A stretch of 64,000 nt of DNA from Pseudanabaena sp. lw0831 (lineage in GTDB: Bacteria > Cyanobacteriota > Cyanobacteriia > Pseudanabaenales > Pseudanabaenaceae). The DNA is taken from NCBI RefSeq assembly GCF_016584665.1, contig NZ_BBJB01000105.1, positions 1-64,000 of the forward strand, in the 5' to 3' direction. Shown one piece after another: positions 10,367 through 18,793 of the stretch. The position numbers and the translations under genes were made by a program. The stretch's first letter is position 1; every line of letters begins with the position of its first letter. The notes beneath the pieces were generated by a model. The model was not told where the DNA came from. It searched no databases and worked only from the letters and a program-made list of their open reading frames with translations.

Positions 10367-10400
10367 AAAGAAGGCGTGCTTTGCACGCCTTCTTTTTAGA
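10362..10400. terminator. Perfect palindrome, bidirectional terminator
   Basis: An 18-base perfect stem (TCTAAAAAGAAGGCGTGC) closes on a TTT loop. The A-run and T-run flanks make it a rho-independent terminator in both directions, between convergent genes. It contains the stop codon of the GGDEF-EAL gene and abuts that of the transketolase-like gene. Confidence 0.9.
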
Positions 10401-12623
10401 TTAGCTAATCAACTGCTTGGCGCGACTTGAGATCGCGTCAGCATTCATGCCATTAAAATCAAACAACTGACCAGCAGATGCAGTCGTTTCACCACGCTTC
10501 CATGAGAAGACATCGCGCTTGCTATTGCTGCGGAGCATTACAGGTTCCAGCATCGCTGAAGCACCACCGACGACACCAATCAGAGCATCACCACCAAAGA
10601 AAGCCTCAAAATCAGCATCACTCAAGAACTTCCCATCTGGCTCTGAGCAAGTATCCCATGCCACATCGGTTGGACGATAGAGGCGACGAGGGCTGACAAT
10701 GGAGACGATTTTGGAACCAATTCCTTGTTCTGCGAGTTTTTGCGCTGCTTCATACACAGGGCTCAACATCATGTCACCGATGACAGCGAAGACCACCTTC
10801 TTATTGCCTGCGGTTTCTTGCAAGGTAATTGCGCCATCTTCGAGAGCCTTACGGTTCTGCTCAAAAGTGGTGCGGATTGGCAAAGGTGATTTGCTGGCGG
10901 TAATCACAACACCCTTATTCACTGCCTTCAACGCCCAGTCGTAGCAAACTTGAATGCTATTCGCATCAAGAGGGAAGAGTGGGAAGATATTTCCATTACG
11001 CATCATTGAGGCAAAGTAGCCTTCGATTTCAGGTCGTTGGTGTGTCCAGCCATTGCGACCTTGCTCCAAAGCTCCTGCGGTAAATAAGCATACAGTTGCA
11101 GGTGTTGGTCGGCGTAGCTCCGCCATTGCTTGCGTAACCGTCTGCCAAATCGGAAGTCCATTAATCGCAAAGGATTCATAGGAACACCAAAGGGTACGGC
11201 TACCCATTAGTGCCAAGCCAACCGCTAAGCCTGCACAAGCATCTTCGCTCAATGGTTCGTAAACTTGTCCACCAGGCCCTTGATTATAAAGTGCATCCTC
11301 AGTGGGGTGATTGATTTTCAGAGCTTGGTTGATATTGGCAATTCCTGAAGCTTCATTTCCATCTGCATTAGTGACGATATAGCGCTTATCGGTTTGCCCG
11401 ACATAGCCCACTAAGCGCCCCATCGCTGTTGTGGAAATCTTGGCTTCCCCAGCAGCATATTCTTCTAAGGGCAAAGTTCCCAAATCTGTTATTGCTAGTA
11501 CTGATTCCGTAACCGCAGTTTTGGAAGAAGAACCTCCGCCAGCCCATTCTAAATTAGTGCGCACGGTTTGCCATGCTTCAGGATTGAGTGCACGGGATTT
11601 CAAGCCAGCGATCACATCAGGATTCTCAAGGGTGTGATGAGCATAGAGGTTATGGGACTTTGCACCGCGTGCATGAACTCCAGCGCCCTTAAGTTGTTTG
11701 ATGATAAATACGGTCAGCTTGCCCCCAAAGGCTAGTTTTGCGGCTTTGTCCACACCGATAAGAACTGCTTCTGTAAAAGCTAAGCGTTGTTTGAAAGAGA
11801 AAGCGGTGCTATCAACATAGGCTTCTGGTTGATTTTGATCATCAAAATCCTTTGCGTCGATCAGAATTACTTCATCAAAGCCGTTCCCTTTCCAGAAAGC
11901 AATCATTTCCGCATTGGTCTTTGTCGAAACCATGCTGTGATGTTCTTGGCTATAGCCATTCCAAACCAGAATTGGAATAAAATTTGTGACTTCAGGATAG
12001 GCAGTATGAAAATGTGCGATCGAGCTAATTGGATAGGGTTCACCCAGTCCTCCGTCACCCATCGTGACGGGGAAAAGCTTGTCACGATGCAGCAGGGCTG
12101 CTGCCATCGCAAAATGTTGTCCCTGTCCAAGGGGGCCAGCAGGAGCGAGAATCCCTGGGATGAATCCTGATAAGTGACCGAGCAAGCCATGTTTTTCACG
12201 ATAGCGATCGCGCATTTGCGTTACTGTGCTGATGCCCATGTCTTCGAGAGAGCGATCGAGAAACATGGCGCTGTAGTAACCAGGGGCGTGGTGTCCAACT
12301 TCTGTGGGCATGTTCTTGTGCCCCAGCATATAAAAGGCTGCGACGGCTTCAGCGCTACTGGCAAATCCGCCTGGGTGTCCTGATGCTTTGCTAGCTGTGA
12401 CTTGTAGAGTTAGATAGCGTAAAGCATCGGCGGCGAGTAAGGTTTGAAATACAGCGGCGCGATCGCTAGGATCGGTAACGCCAGATTTTTCTGGGCTGAG
12501 TACAGGTACAAGTCCTAGCTCGTCGAACCCCTCCAACGGTTCGCCAAAGTACTGAATGCCTTCACGAAAGTCATCTTTGAAAGCGGGAGTGGCTGCGTTT
12601 GTGGTTTCAGGGGTTGCGACCAT
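10401..12623 (-). CDS. Transketolase/phosphoketolase-like TPP enzyme
   Basis: A 740-residue thiamine-diphosphate enzyme of transketolase fold. The pyrophosphate-binding motif is visible (MGDGGLGEPYPISS...WNGYS), as are SGHPGG near the N-terminus and a pyrimidine domain containing EDACAG. It is shorter than, and unlike, the classical cyanobacterial Xfp phosphoketolase of about 800 residues. It looks like the second family (Synechocystis Sll0529-type), which has been proposed as a phosphoketolase. The likely role is ketose-phosphate cleavage or transfer in central carbon metabolism; the exact reaction is not settled by the sequence. It stands alone, facing the GGDEF-EAL gene across the terminator. 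Confidence 0.75.
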   Translation of the reverse strand: MVATPETTNAATPAFKDDFREGIQYFGEPLEGFDELGLVPVLSPEKSGVTDPSDRAAVFQTLLAADALRYLTLQVTASKASGHPGGFASSAEAVAAFYMLGHKNMPTEVGHHAPGYYSAMFLDRSLEDMGISTVTQMRDRYREKHGLLGHLSGFIPGILAPAGPLGQGQHFAMAAALLHRDKLFPVTMGDGGLGEPYPISSIAHFHTAYPEVTNFIPILVWNGYSQEHHSMVSTKTNAEMIAFWKGNGFDEVILIDAKDFDDQNQPEAYVDSTAFSFKQRLAFTEAVLIGVDKAAKLAFGGKLTVFIIKQLKGAGVHARGAKSHNLYAHHTLENPDVIAGLKSRALNPEAWQTVRTNLEWAGGGSSSKTAVTESVLAITDLGTLPLEEYAAGEAKISTTAMGRLVGYVGQTDKRYIVTNADGNEASGIANINQALKINHPTEDALYNQGPGGQVYEPLSEDACAGLAVGLALMGSRTLWCSYESFAINGLPIWQTVTQAMAELRRPTPATVCLFTAGALEQGRNGWTHQRPEIEGYFASMMRNGNIFPLFPLDANSIQVCYDWALKAVNKGVVITASKSPLPIRTTFEQNRKALEDGAITLQETAGNKKVVFAVIGDMMLSPVYEAAQKLAEQGIGSKIVSIVSPRRLYRPTDVAWDTCSEPDGKFLSDADFEAFFGGDALIGVVGGASAMLEPVMLRSNSKRDVFSWKRGETTASAGQLFDFNGMNADAISSRAKQLIS

Positions 12624-12784
12624 AGATTTTTTGACCTTGGGTTTGTCTAGACTAAAGATTTAATGATGAAATGTATAGAGGTTAAGAAATGTTGAAATTT
12701 CTTCTCCAGAGTCATTTTAGTATGTCTAGGGTTACATCAAGTCTTGATTTGCTAACTGGAGTTAAACTGTCGGGCGTGGATCAA

Positions 12785-12835
12785 ATGGTTGTTGTTAGTT
12801 GGGGCAATAATAGGGAGTTAATGCAGCGCGATCGC
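12785..12835 (+). pseudogene. DUF1643 gene fragment A
   Basis: About 50 bases match the part of the intact DUF1643 gene that encodes MVVVAWGNNGKLMQRDR (near 14045-14096). Here the reading is MVVVSWGNN-RELMQRDR, with no start or end of the gene. It lies just left of the vapBC pair and overlaps the left direct repeat. Confidence 0.75.
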
Positions 12836-12863
12836 ATATCATCACATCTACAATGAGATCGCT
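12828..12863. repeat. Left 36-base direct repeat flanking vapBC
   Basis: It runs from GCGATCGC to GATCGCT and, counted by eye, matches 32 of 36 positions of the repeat at 13576-13611 in the same orientation. It ends one base before the vapC stop codon. The pair brackets the toxin-antitoxin genes. Confidence 0.75.
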
Positions 12864-13271
12864 CTAAAGGATCTGGAATCCTGCTTGTGCAAAATGTTGA
12901 TCGAAGGTGAGAACTTCTCGAATATGACGATCTTGCATGACTATAAATGAGACGCAATCCACTAAGCCCCATTCTTTGTCTGGACGGGTTTTGTATAGCT
13001 CAAAGGCTCGGTCAAATATTTCAGGTGTGAGGCGGATAACTTCAACATCTTCTGAACTGAGAAATTGTTCAATTACTTCTATTGCTTCATTTTTATATCT
13101 ACGGGCAAGGGAGTTGGCGATTTCGAGAAGTACTGCATCGGTGATGGCTAGGGTTTGATCGATGTAGCGATCGCTTAAATCTAGGGCTTGTGTGTGATAT
13201 TGATCGCGTTCGTTGATGAGGGCAATGATGAATGAAGTATCAATGAATATTGTCAAGGTTCTTTTCTCCAT
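12864..13271 (-). CDS. vapC: PIN-domain ribonuclease toxin (VapC type)
   Basis: A 135-residue PIN domain. The acidic residues are in the expected places: IFIDTSFII at the N-terminus, an internal LLEIAN glutamate, and WGLVDCVSF near the C-terminus. Such toxins cut tRNA or rRNA when freed from their antitoxin. The gene overlaps the end of the upstream small gene by 32 bases, the usual coupling of antitoxin then toxin. The module sits between two imperfect direct repeats and two broken DUF1643 copies, suggesting it was inserted as a unit. Confidence 0.85.
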   Translation of the reverse strand: MEKRTLTIFIDTSFIIALINERDQYHTQALDLSDRYIDQTLAITDAVLLEIANSLARRYKNEAIEVIEQFLSSEDVEVIRLTPEIFDRAFELYKTRPDKEWGLVDCVSFIVMQDRHIREVLTFDQHFAQAGFQIL

Positions 13272-13467
13272 TTATATACTGGTCAATGTTAGCGGCAAAG
13301 TCAACTGGGGCTTGAATTTTGATTCGTTTAAGTTTGCTTAAGATGCCTTTTTTAGGTTTAGCTGCGGATTTGGCGATCGCAAGTTGTTTGACGAATTGGT
13401 ATAGCTCATCAAGGTTGTCTTCTTCGATTTTGTTAATTTCGGCGTAGATTAGTTCTTTAAGAGTCAT
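13240..13467 (-). CDS. Putative antitoxin partner of the PIN toxin
   Basis: A 75-residue protein, helical at the N-terminus (LKELIYAEINKIEEDNLDELYQFVKQL) with a basic middle (AKPKKGILSKLKRIKI). It lacks an obvious AbrB or MetJ domain but resembles the small DUF2281-like antitoxins found upstream of cyanobacterial PIN genes. The assignment rests mainly on position: it precedes and overlaps vapC. It probably neutralises the toxin and represses the shared promoter. Confidence 0.7.
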   Translation of the reverse strand: MTLKELIYAEINKIEEDNLDELYQFVKQLAIAKSAAKPKKGILSKLKRIKIQAPVDFAANIDQYINGEKNLDNIH

Positions 13468-13575
13468 AATGATTTAACCTCAACTGAATTACTTACTTCA
13501 GTTTAATATTAGATTAACCTTAGTTCCATCTATCTTATCTCAAAAATTTATTAACAGGATTGGTGTAAGCTATAA

Positions 13576-13611
13576 GCGATCGCCTATCAGCACATCAACA
13601 ATGCGATCGCT
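13576..13611. repeat. Right 36-base direct repeat flanking vapBC
   Basis: Same orientation as 12828-12863 with four mismatches. It is followed within five bases by the larger DUF1643 fragment. Confidence 0.75.
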
Positions 13612-13615
13612 ATCT

Positions 13616-13713
13616 AAAAAAGTCGATTAAGTCAGCCGATCAGGTTGTTGTGGCTTGGGGAAACAACGGAAAGTTAATGCAACGCGATCTCTTTGTTTTA
13701 GAATTGCTGTCTA
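13616..13713 (+). pseudogene. DUF1643 gene fragment B
   Basis: About 98 bases align with 14028-14125 of the intact DUF1643 gene (AIKSADQVVVAWGNNGKLMQRD-like coding). The copy has no start codon, its neighbouring codons are lost, and it ends about 30 bases before the intact gene begins. It looks like a remnant of a tandem or repeated insertion. Confidence 0.8.
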
Positions 13714-13744
13714 ACCTTAAGCAGCAACCCTCAGCTAGACAAGT

Positions 13745-14221
13745 ATGAAAAAAGGTGCGGTCATAGACAAATCGGGACTCTACCGTTATTCCCTATGGAG
13801 AGACTGGGATGTAGAGAAGCCAAAACTAGTTTTTATTATGCTTAATCCGAGTAAAGCAGACGCGAAAATTGATGACCCTACGCTGCGCCGATGTATCAAT
13901 TTTGCAAATTATTGGAATTTTGGTTCGCTGACAGTAGTTAACTTGTTTGCTTACCGATCAGCAAAACCATCGGAACTTAGACAGGCAAGTGATCCTGTGG
14001 GACTACAAAATGATCGCTATTTAAAAAAGGCGATTAAGTCAGCCGATATGGTTGTTGTTGCTTGGGGAAACAACGGGAAGTTAATGCAACGAGATCGCCT
14101 TGTTTTGGAGTTGCTATCTAAAGAGGATATTCAACCTCATTGTCTAGGAATTACACAGGGAGGACATCCACGCCATCCTCTGTATGTTAAGTGTTGTACA
14201 AAAACTATTGACTATAAATAA
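13745..14221 (+). CDS. DUF1643 family protein
   Basis: A 158-residue protein that matches the DUF1643 family from end to end: an N-terminal YRYSLWRDW block, the FIMLNPSKAD motif, DPTLRRCINFA, VVNLFAYRS, VVVAWGN and GGHPRHPLY. The family is common on mobile and accessory DNA of bacteria and phages. Its biochemical role is unknown to me. Two broken copies lie upstream, and the holo-ACP synthase gene follows at once on the same strand, so the two may be cotranscribed. Confidence 0.85.
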   Translation: MKKGAVIDKSGLYRYSLWRDWDVEKPKLVFIMLNPSKADAKIDDPTLRRCINFANYWNFGSLTVVNLFAYRSAKPSELRQASDPVGLQNDRYLKKAIKSADMVVVAWGNNGKLMQRDRLVLELLSKEDIQPHCLGITQGGHPRHPLYVKCCTKTIDYK

Positions 14222-14279
14222 TTTGTGAATCAATCAATTTAATGTGTCATTCAATAATAACTTTCTAGTCAAGAGTCAT

Positions 14280-14660
14280 ATGAATTTTATCGGTCATGGT
14301 ATTGATATTGTTGAAATAGAGCGTATTAAAAACCTCCTAGAAAAATTAGGAAGTAGCTATGAAACACGATGCTTTACAGAGATAGAACTTATTACGGCTA
14401 AATCTAATGTAAATTACATTCGATTCTTGGCAGGTCGCTTTGCTGCTAAAGAAGCGATAATTAAAGCTCTTGGGACAGGATGGAGTCAAGGAATTGCGCC
14501 AACTGATATTGAAATTCAACGCTTGTCAACAGGACAGCCAACAGTAGTTTTATATGGTAAATGCCAAGAGATAGCTTCAGAACTAGGGATTCTGAAGTGG
14601 TTATTGAGTATAAGTCATACAGATTTAATTGTGATCGCAAGTGCTATTGCTTTAGGATAA
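14280..14660 (+). CDS. acpS: Holo-acyl-carrier-protein synthase (AcpS type)
   Basis: A 4'-phosphopantetheinyl transferase of the short AcpS class, about 126 residues. The N-terminal GHGIDIVEIERI, with the metal-binding aspartate, and the RFAAKEAIIKALGTG motif are diagnostic. I chose the ATG at 14280 over an upstream GTG at 14244: AcpS proteins begin right before this motif, and an AAGAG ribosome site lies about six bases upstream. It transfers phosphopantetheine from CoA to a serine of a carrier protein. Many cyanobacteria are thought to use an Sfp-type enzyme for this. An AcpS beside an ACP-like gene (18790-19083) therefore suggests a dedicated accessory pair. Confidence 0.88.
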   Translation: MNFIGHGIDIVEIERIKNLLEKLGSSYETRCFTEIELITAKSNVNYIRFLAGRFAAKEAIIKALGTGWSQGIAPTDIEIQRLSTGQPTVVLYGKCQEIASELGILKWLLSISHTDLIVIASAIALG

Positions 14661-14709
14661 ATTATGCTCTAATCAAAGCATCACTACTTAAAAGAAGAGA
14701 ATAAATCTA

Positions 14710-15588
14710 TCACTGATCTTGATAGGTTATTGAAAGTGCATCAAGGTCAACAAGAACTTTTCCACCTCGATTTTTTTCGACTTTCCTCCATACTTCATAA
14801 CAGTTTAAAATAGTTTTTTCCCAATCAGCAAGTGAACATTGAGAAACCTCTAAATGGTCTGTTAGACTTTTGATGGTTTTTAGGATGTGATCGTCAAGGG
14901 TTGAAATTTTTTCTAAAAAATGATGATTCTTGGCATAGGTAAATACAAGAGTAGATATCCCCTCTTCAGTAGCTATTGCGCGACCACCATCCTCAACTTC
15001 GTCAATATCAGAGTTGCTTTTTCGTTTGCATTTTAGATTGCTTCTAGTAACTGGTGACCAACCCAAAACAGCAGCACATGCAAAATGAAAAATGTCATGA
15101 AAGCGATAACCATCACATGAGTAAGAGTTGTCTGTAAGATCGTTCCCGATTTGTTTCCCATTGATAAAAGCTCTCATTTTTATTGAGTTATCTTCGCTTA
15201 CTTCCGTAATCTCAATCTCAAATTGACGTGGTAAACGCTCTTCTTCTGGAAAATCTCTGTCAAATATATACACATGTGTTTGCTCTGAAGATACTATTCC
15301 CCAACGATCACGACACTTCTGAAGATTAGCTTCAGCAATTTGAGACAAGTCAAGATTGAACTTGCTAGATAAATTGGCAATATACCAAAGTAGATCACCC
15401 AACTCTTCAGCAACACGTTTTGGAAAAAGTTGGTGGGATTCGCCATCTCGGAGATACTTTTTGTATTCACTAAGTAACTCACCAGATTCACCTGCAAGAC
15501 CTAACAGGGGAACCATTATGTCTACTCCTTTGTCAGTAGGAATTCTATTCGTCTTCAGAGCTTGTTCTTGGTATTCTTGAAAATCCAT
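14710..15588 (-). CDS. MazG-like nucleotide pyrophosphohydrolase with extra C-terminal domain
   Basis: A 292-residue protein. The N-terminal ~100 residues are a MazG-type all-alpha NTP pyrophosphohydrolase with both acidic helices (GLAGESGELLSEYKKYL and VAEELGDLLWYI), which bind Mg2+ and cleave (d)NTPs to monophosphates. The remaining ~190 residues form a conserved but unrecognised region with YRFHDIFHFA and EDGGRAIATEEG motifs. It is the last gene of the six-gene minus-strand operon, 21 bases after the previous one. Next to a thymidylate-synthase-like protein, it plausibly clears a modified or non-canonical nucleotide. Confidence 0.8.
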   Translation of the reverse strand: MDFQEYQEQALKTNRIPTDKGVDIMVPLLGLAGESGELLSEYKKYLRDGESHQLFPKRVAEELGDLLWYIANLSSKFNLDLSQIAEANLQKCRDRWGIVSSEQTHVYIFDRDFPEEERLPRQFEIEITEVSEDNSIKMRAFINGKQIGNDLTDNSYSCDGYRFHDIFHFACAAVLGWSPVTRSNLKCKRKSNSDIDEVEDGGRAIATEEGISTLVFTYAKNHHFLEKISTLDDHILKTIKSLTDHLEVSQCSLADWEKTILNCYEVWRKVEKNRGGKVLVDLDALSITYQDQ

Positions 15589-15609
15589 TATTCACCCCAT
15601 CAAGTACTA

Positions 15610-16731
15610 TTAAAACTTAGAATTAAATGCGCTCTTAGTTAGTCTGTATTCGTTGATAGCTTGGTTAATTCCCCACTTTGGAGGATACCAATAATCCACA
15701 TGCGTTCCTTTACCTGAATATTTCTGTTTTATACGAGTTCGACCTGATATCCCAGAAATGTCAGGATGTTTCATTCGAGAGTATTTGTCAACTTCACAGA
15801 ATAGATTTTGGCAATCAATCAATTGCAACTTTCGTCCCCAGAGTGACTGAAAGTTAAGTCCTAGCCTCGCAAACTCAGAATCTTGAATATCTGCCATAAA
15901 TTTTATAATTTCTGGTTCATTCAGTCCTCCCAGATCTGTAAAACATTTGCGAATGCCATCTAGCGCCCCAGGTCCAGGAATAACAAATTCCATTTCGCTA
16001 AAGTTAGTAATTTCACTATAGTTAACATCAGTAATGAACTGGTACGCTAAGAAATCACCTATAGTCGGATATGCGCGTATTAAATCGAATCCTTGGTGCA
16101 TATTTTTAGCATCCGAGAGCTTCTTGGGCAGATCATTGGACATCATCATCTCGATTAACTTAAGATGATTTCGATGTTTAGCTTTATGTCCGAAACTTGT
16201 ACTTCCTGATGGCATAATGTATGCAGCAGAATAAATAGTTTGACCTGACTGTATAGCATTTGTAAGAACTTTGTCATAGCGATCAAAGGAATATTCTGCA
16301 AAAATGATAGAACCTAAATGATGTTCTAGAAGTTGCCAAGTTTCGATCTTATTGAATAGTTTAAAGAGCATAATTCTAAAAAAAACTTCATTCGGTGATG
16401 ATGGAAGATCATTGTGGTAGATAATATTCCTTATTAAATATTGGCTTACGCGATCTGACGCACGGTAAGCATTAGTGAACTTGTATGTCGAAAGAATTGG
16501 ATCATCTGTCCAAGGCATTGATGCATTTTCTAGCTTCTTGAAAAATATTTTTTGCCTTTCTACCGCAAACCGCCAGTAAGTATTAAATACAACAGTAGGC
16601 TTTGCTGGAAGAATATGCGAAACAATCTCTAGCTCTGAGCTTTTTGCGTCGCCATAATCGCCAAACAAAAAATTTAACTGCTCGTTTTGTTCAATGTTGT
16701 CATTATGGATTTTCTGACTTTTAGTTCTCAT
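15610..16731 (-). CDS. Hypermodified-thymine family protein (HMUDK helical / aGPT-pyrophosphorylase-like)
   Basis: A 373-residue cytoplasmic protein. The hallmark block is at residues 50-95: YWRFAVERQKIFF, then PWTDDPILSTYKFTNAYRASDR. In my recollection this signature belongs to the family of alpha-glutamyl/putrescinyl-thymine pyrophosphorylases and the helical domain of 5-hydroxymethyl-dU DNA kinase. Phages use these to build hypermodified thymines in DNA. Other conserved pieces are GHKAKHRNHL, FLAYQFITDVNYS and GPGALDGIRKCF (a helix-hairpin-helix-like stretch). It lies 34 bases downstream of a thymidylate-synthase-like gene, which fits a pyrimidine-base modification or surveillance role. 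The reaction is inferred, not shown. Confidence 0.65.
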   Translation of the reverse strand: MRTKSQKIHNDNIEQNEQLNFLFGDYGDAKSSELEIVSHILPAKPTVVFNTYWRFAVERQKIFFKKLENASMPWTDDPILSTYKFTNAYRASDRVSQYLIRNIIYHNDLPSSPNEVFFRIMLFKLFNKIETWQLLEHHLGSIIFAEYSFDRYDKVLTNAIQSGQTIYSAAYIMPSGSTSFGHKAKHRNHLKLIEMMMSNDLPKKLSDAKNMHQGFDLIRAYPTIGDFLAYQFITDVNYSEITNFSEMEFVIPGPGALDGIRKCFTDLGGLNEPEIIKFMADIQDSEFARLGLNFQSLWGRKLQLIDCQNLFCEVDKYSRMKHPDISGISGRTRIKQKYSGKGTHVDYWYPPKWGINQAINEYRLTKSAFNSKF

Positions 16732-16765
16732 TTTATGTTCCGATTGATGTCTCTTCGTAAGTTGT

Positions 16766-17554
16766 TTAGTCCAAAGCCTTTCGAGCTAAGTCAGTGAGTG
16801 TAGTAAGGCTAGAATGTGATTTGGTAATAGTATCCATCTTGGCAACACCAATGAAGCAATTCATTCGTTCAAATGTCAATCCCATTTCGTGAGCCATAAA
16901 CTCACCCAATCGACAAAGCCCTAAGTAGTTCCCATAGGCTTTCTCAAATATCTTTTGAGTAGCATAGAAAGCGTTAAGAGTTAGAGTTTTCTCATTGTTT
17001 TGAGGAACAAAGCTGACATGTTGAAGACAAGGGAAAGGAAGATACTTATCATTTATATGATCAAGTGCAGGATCAAAAATTGACGCTTGAAACATACTTT
17101 TTCTAATACCTGGCTTGTAATGAGAAATTATATATTCAAGTTGATTAACATTATTGGAGCCAGAACCAAATGCTATAAGTCTTTCAAAATAAATACCACG
17201 TCGATTTTTATGTCGTGCTAGAGCTTTATACCTAGGAAGAGCGTTAAGATATATCTCAAATAATTTATTTCGGTCATTTATAGAATGCTTCCAGAGGGAA
17301 TAGGGGAAAATAGTGTTTGCAACTGTATGGACTTTCTGTTCATTGTTTACTAAAAGACTATTGTCAAGTGCATCTCGAATTACTTGATCTTCCTTTGGAA
17401 TGCCATTCGTAAAACCTGTTAAGGTTATTACTAGAGGTGAAATCTCTTTGCCAGGATTATCAATGATATGTAAGAAAGCACGAGACCAAGCATGTGATAG
17501 ATTCGTGTCTTCAATTAAGAGTGGTGTAGTGCTATTCATCTTCAGCATCCTCAA
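16766..17554 (-). CDS. Thymidylate-synthase superfamily protein
   Basis: A 262-residue protein whose C-terminal half follows thymidylate synthase. FPCLQHVSF holds a candidate catalytic Cys176. LTLNAFYATQKIFEKAYGNY matches the strand-helix with the pyrimidine-contacting Asn (Asn209), and a MAHEMGL helix follows. The usual phosphate-binding QRSxD is replaced by ATQK, so the substrate is probably not plain dUMP. The first ~170 residues are less recognisable. It overlaps the ImmA-like gene by 23 bases (a later ATG at 17539 leaves eight). It could be a dUMP/dCMP hydroxymethylase-like enzyme acting with the next gene. Assigned by motif reading only. Confidence 0.6.
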   Translation of the reverse strand: MRMLKMNSTTPLLIEDTNLSHAWSRAFLHIIDNPGKEISPLVITLTGFTNGIPKEDQVIRDALDNSLLVNNEQKVHTVANTIFPYSLWKHSINDRNKLFEIYLNALPRYKALARHKNRRGIYFERLIAFGSGSNNVNQLEYIISHYKPGIRKSMFQASIFDPALDHINDKYLPFPCLQHVSFVPQNNEKTLTLNAFYATQKIFEKAYGNYLGLCRLGEFMAHEMGLTFERMNCFIGVAKMDTITKSHSSLTTLTDLARKALD

Positions 17555-18446
17555 AGTGGCGATATTGACTCAATCCAGTAAATTGAAAACGAGATATCCG
17601 AACAAATATCGCCCAATTACTATCAGGGCAGTAAACACGAACAATACCAGGACGGTTAGCCCGAAAGAGTCTTCCTAAAGGTAACTCTTTTTGAATAGTG
17701 ATAGTATCGTTGACTGATTCTGCCATATTTGGTAGTAAGAGATTACTCCCTACTTCCGCATCAAGTATTGGTAGAGACCATTGTAAATCAGCAATAATTA
17801 AAGGATCTGTTGAGGTATGCCCTAAGATGTCTTTTCGTATAGCTTTAGGGCTTGATTTGAGAAGTAAACTAGCTTGCGAATGACTAATCATTTTTAGAGT
17901 GTAAGTCATGTGCTTGATTAAAGTTTCATAACCAACTCCAAAACTACAAGCGATTGTAAAAAATTGACGAGGCGTTGCTAAAGCGAAATTCCACCCTCTT
18001 GAGACAAATGCTTTTCGCACCGCTAAAGGTTGCATGAATAGGAAGCCCGAAAAGGTATCAACTAAAAATTCATCTGGACTAAAAGTTTTGATATCATTTA
18101 AGCATTCTTTGAGTTCATCTATTGTTGACCCATGTTCAAAAATGTGATGTCCAAGTTCATGAGCGCAGGTAAAATTTCTCCTAGAAAGAGGACGCAAAGA
18201 AGAAAGTAAAATTGTTGGCTCCTCTCCTTTGATATACATGCCTTCCATATTGATGTCAACAAATCTAACCTTTACTTTTAGTTTGTCGCATAAATCATAG
18301 ATGCAAATTGGACTATTAAGCGCAAATCCCAATTGAGTCCGAATTTCAATTGATTTGTGCATAGCCTTTTGAGCCAATACTTGCTTCAGATTAGTCACAG
18401 TTTGAGTCCCCTTATTTCGATTAAGTTGGGTAATGGTGCTATTCAC
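17532..18446 (-). CDS. ImmA/IrrE-type zinc metallopeptidase
   Basis: A 304-residue protein with an intact gluzincin motif CAHELGHHIFEHG (HEXXH plus following His and Glu context) about 90 residues in. It is preceded by the IYDLCDKLKVKVRF region typical of the family. The C-terminal half (residues ~160-300) is extra and unrecognised. ImmA/IrrE proteases cleave a cognate XRE repressor when stress or phage infection is sensed. Here the gene starts one base inside the stop of the XRE gene, so the pair looks like an ImmR/ImmA switch controlling the operon. Confidence 0.88.
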   Translation of the reverse strand: MNSTITQLNRNKGTQTVTNLKQVLAQKAMHKSIEIRTQLGFALNSPICIYDLCDKLKVKVRFVDINMEGMYIKGEEPTILLSSLRPLSRRNFTCAHELGHHIFEHGSTIDELKECLNDIKTFSPDEFLVDTFSGFLFMQPLAVRKAFVSRGWNFALATPRQFFTIACSFGVGYETLIKHMTYTLKMISHSQASLLLKSSPKAIRKDILGHTSTDPLIIADLQWSLPILDAEVGSNLLLPNMAESVNDTITIQKELPLGRLFRANRPGIVRVYCPDSNWAIFVRISRFQFTGLSQYRHFEDAEDE

Positions 18447-18793
18447 TATTTGCTTCCTCCTGTTTTCATTGAAGCCAAAATTGTTAGAAGTCTGTCAAGG
18501 TCTTCAGGTTTCAGTTTTTGTAGTTCTCTGGCTGCAAGTTGAATTTTGTTGTCGTGCATGTCAACTTTGGATGCACCTTCACCAATTAGCCATACAGAAC
18601 TAACATCAAAGATTTCTGCAAACTGGGCAATTTCTTCGGCAGAAACATTTCTATTTCCAGCTTCTATTTCAGAAATAGAGGGTCTATGAACACCTACCAT
18701 TTTTGCTACTTGAGTTTGTGAGAGACCAGCCATCTTACGAGCTTCACGAATGCGAGAAGCTATAATTGCTTTTTTCTCTATTGCTTCTGTCAT
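18446..18793 (-). CDS. XRE-family repressor (ImmR-like)
   Basis: A 115-residue DNA-binding protein. A helix-turn-helix spans about residues 12-66 (IREARKMAGLSQTQVAKMVG, HRPSISEIEAGNR). A C-terminal helical tail (LQKLKPEDLDRLLTILAS) may dimerise or contact the protease. It overlaps the downstream ImmA-like gene by one base and the upstream ACP-like gene by four. The three CTTAC/GTAAG half-sites at the operon promoter are the obvious operator. It would keep the operon silent until it is cleaved or inactivated. Confidence 0.88.
   Translation of the reverse strand: MTEAIEKKAIIASRIREARKMAGLSQTQVAKMVGVHRPSISEIEAGNRNVSAEEIAQFAEIFDVSSVWLIGEGASKVDMHDNKIQLAARELQKLKPEDLDRLLTILASMKTGGSK

Noticed and set aside
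11787-12383. Several + strand frames over the transketolase-like gene
   Set aside because: Antisense shadows of a clearly coding minus-strand gene.
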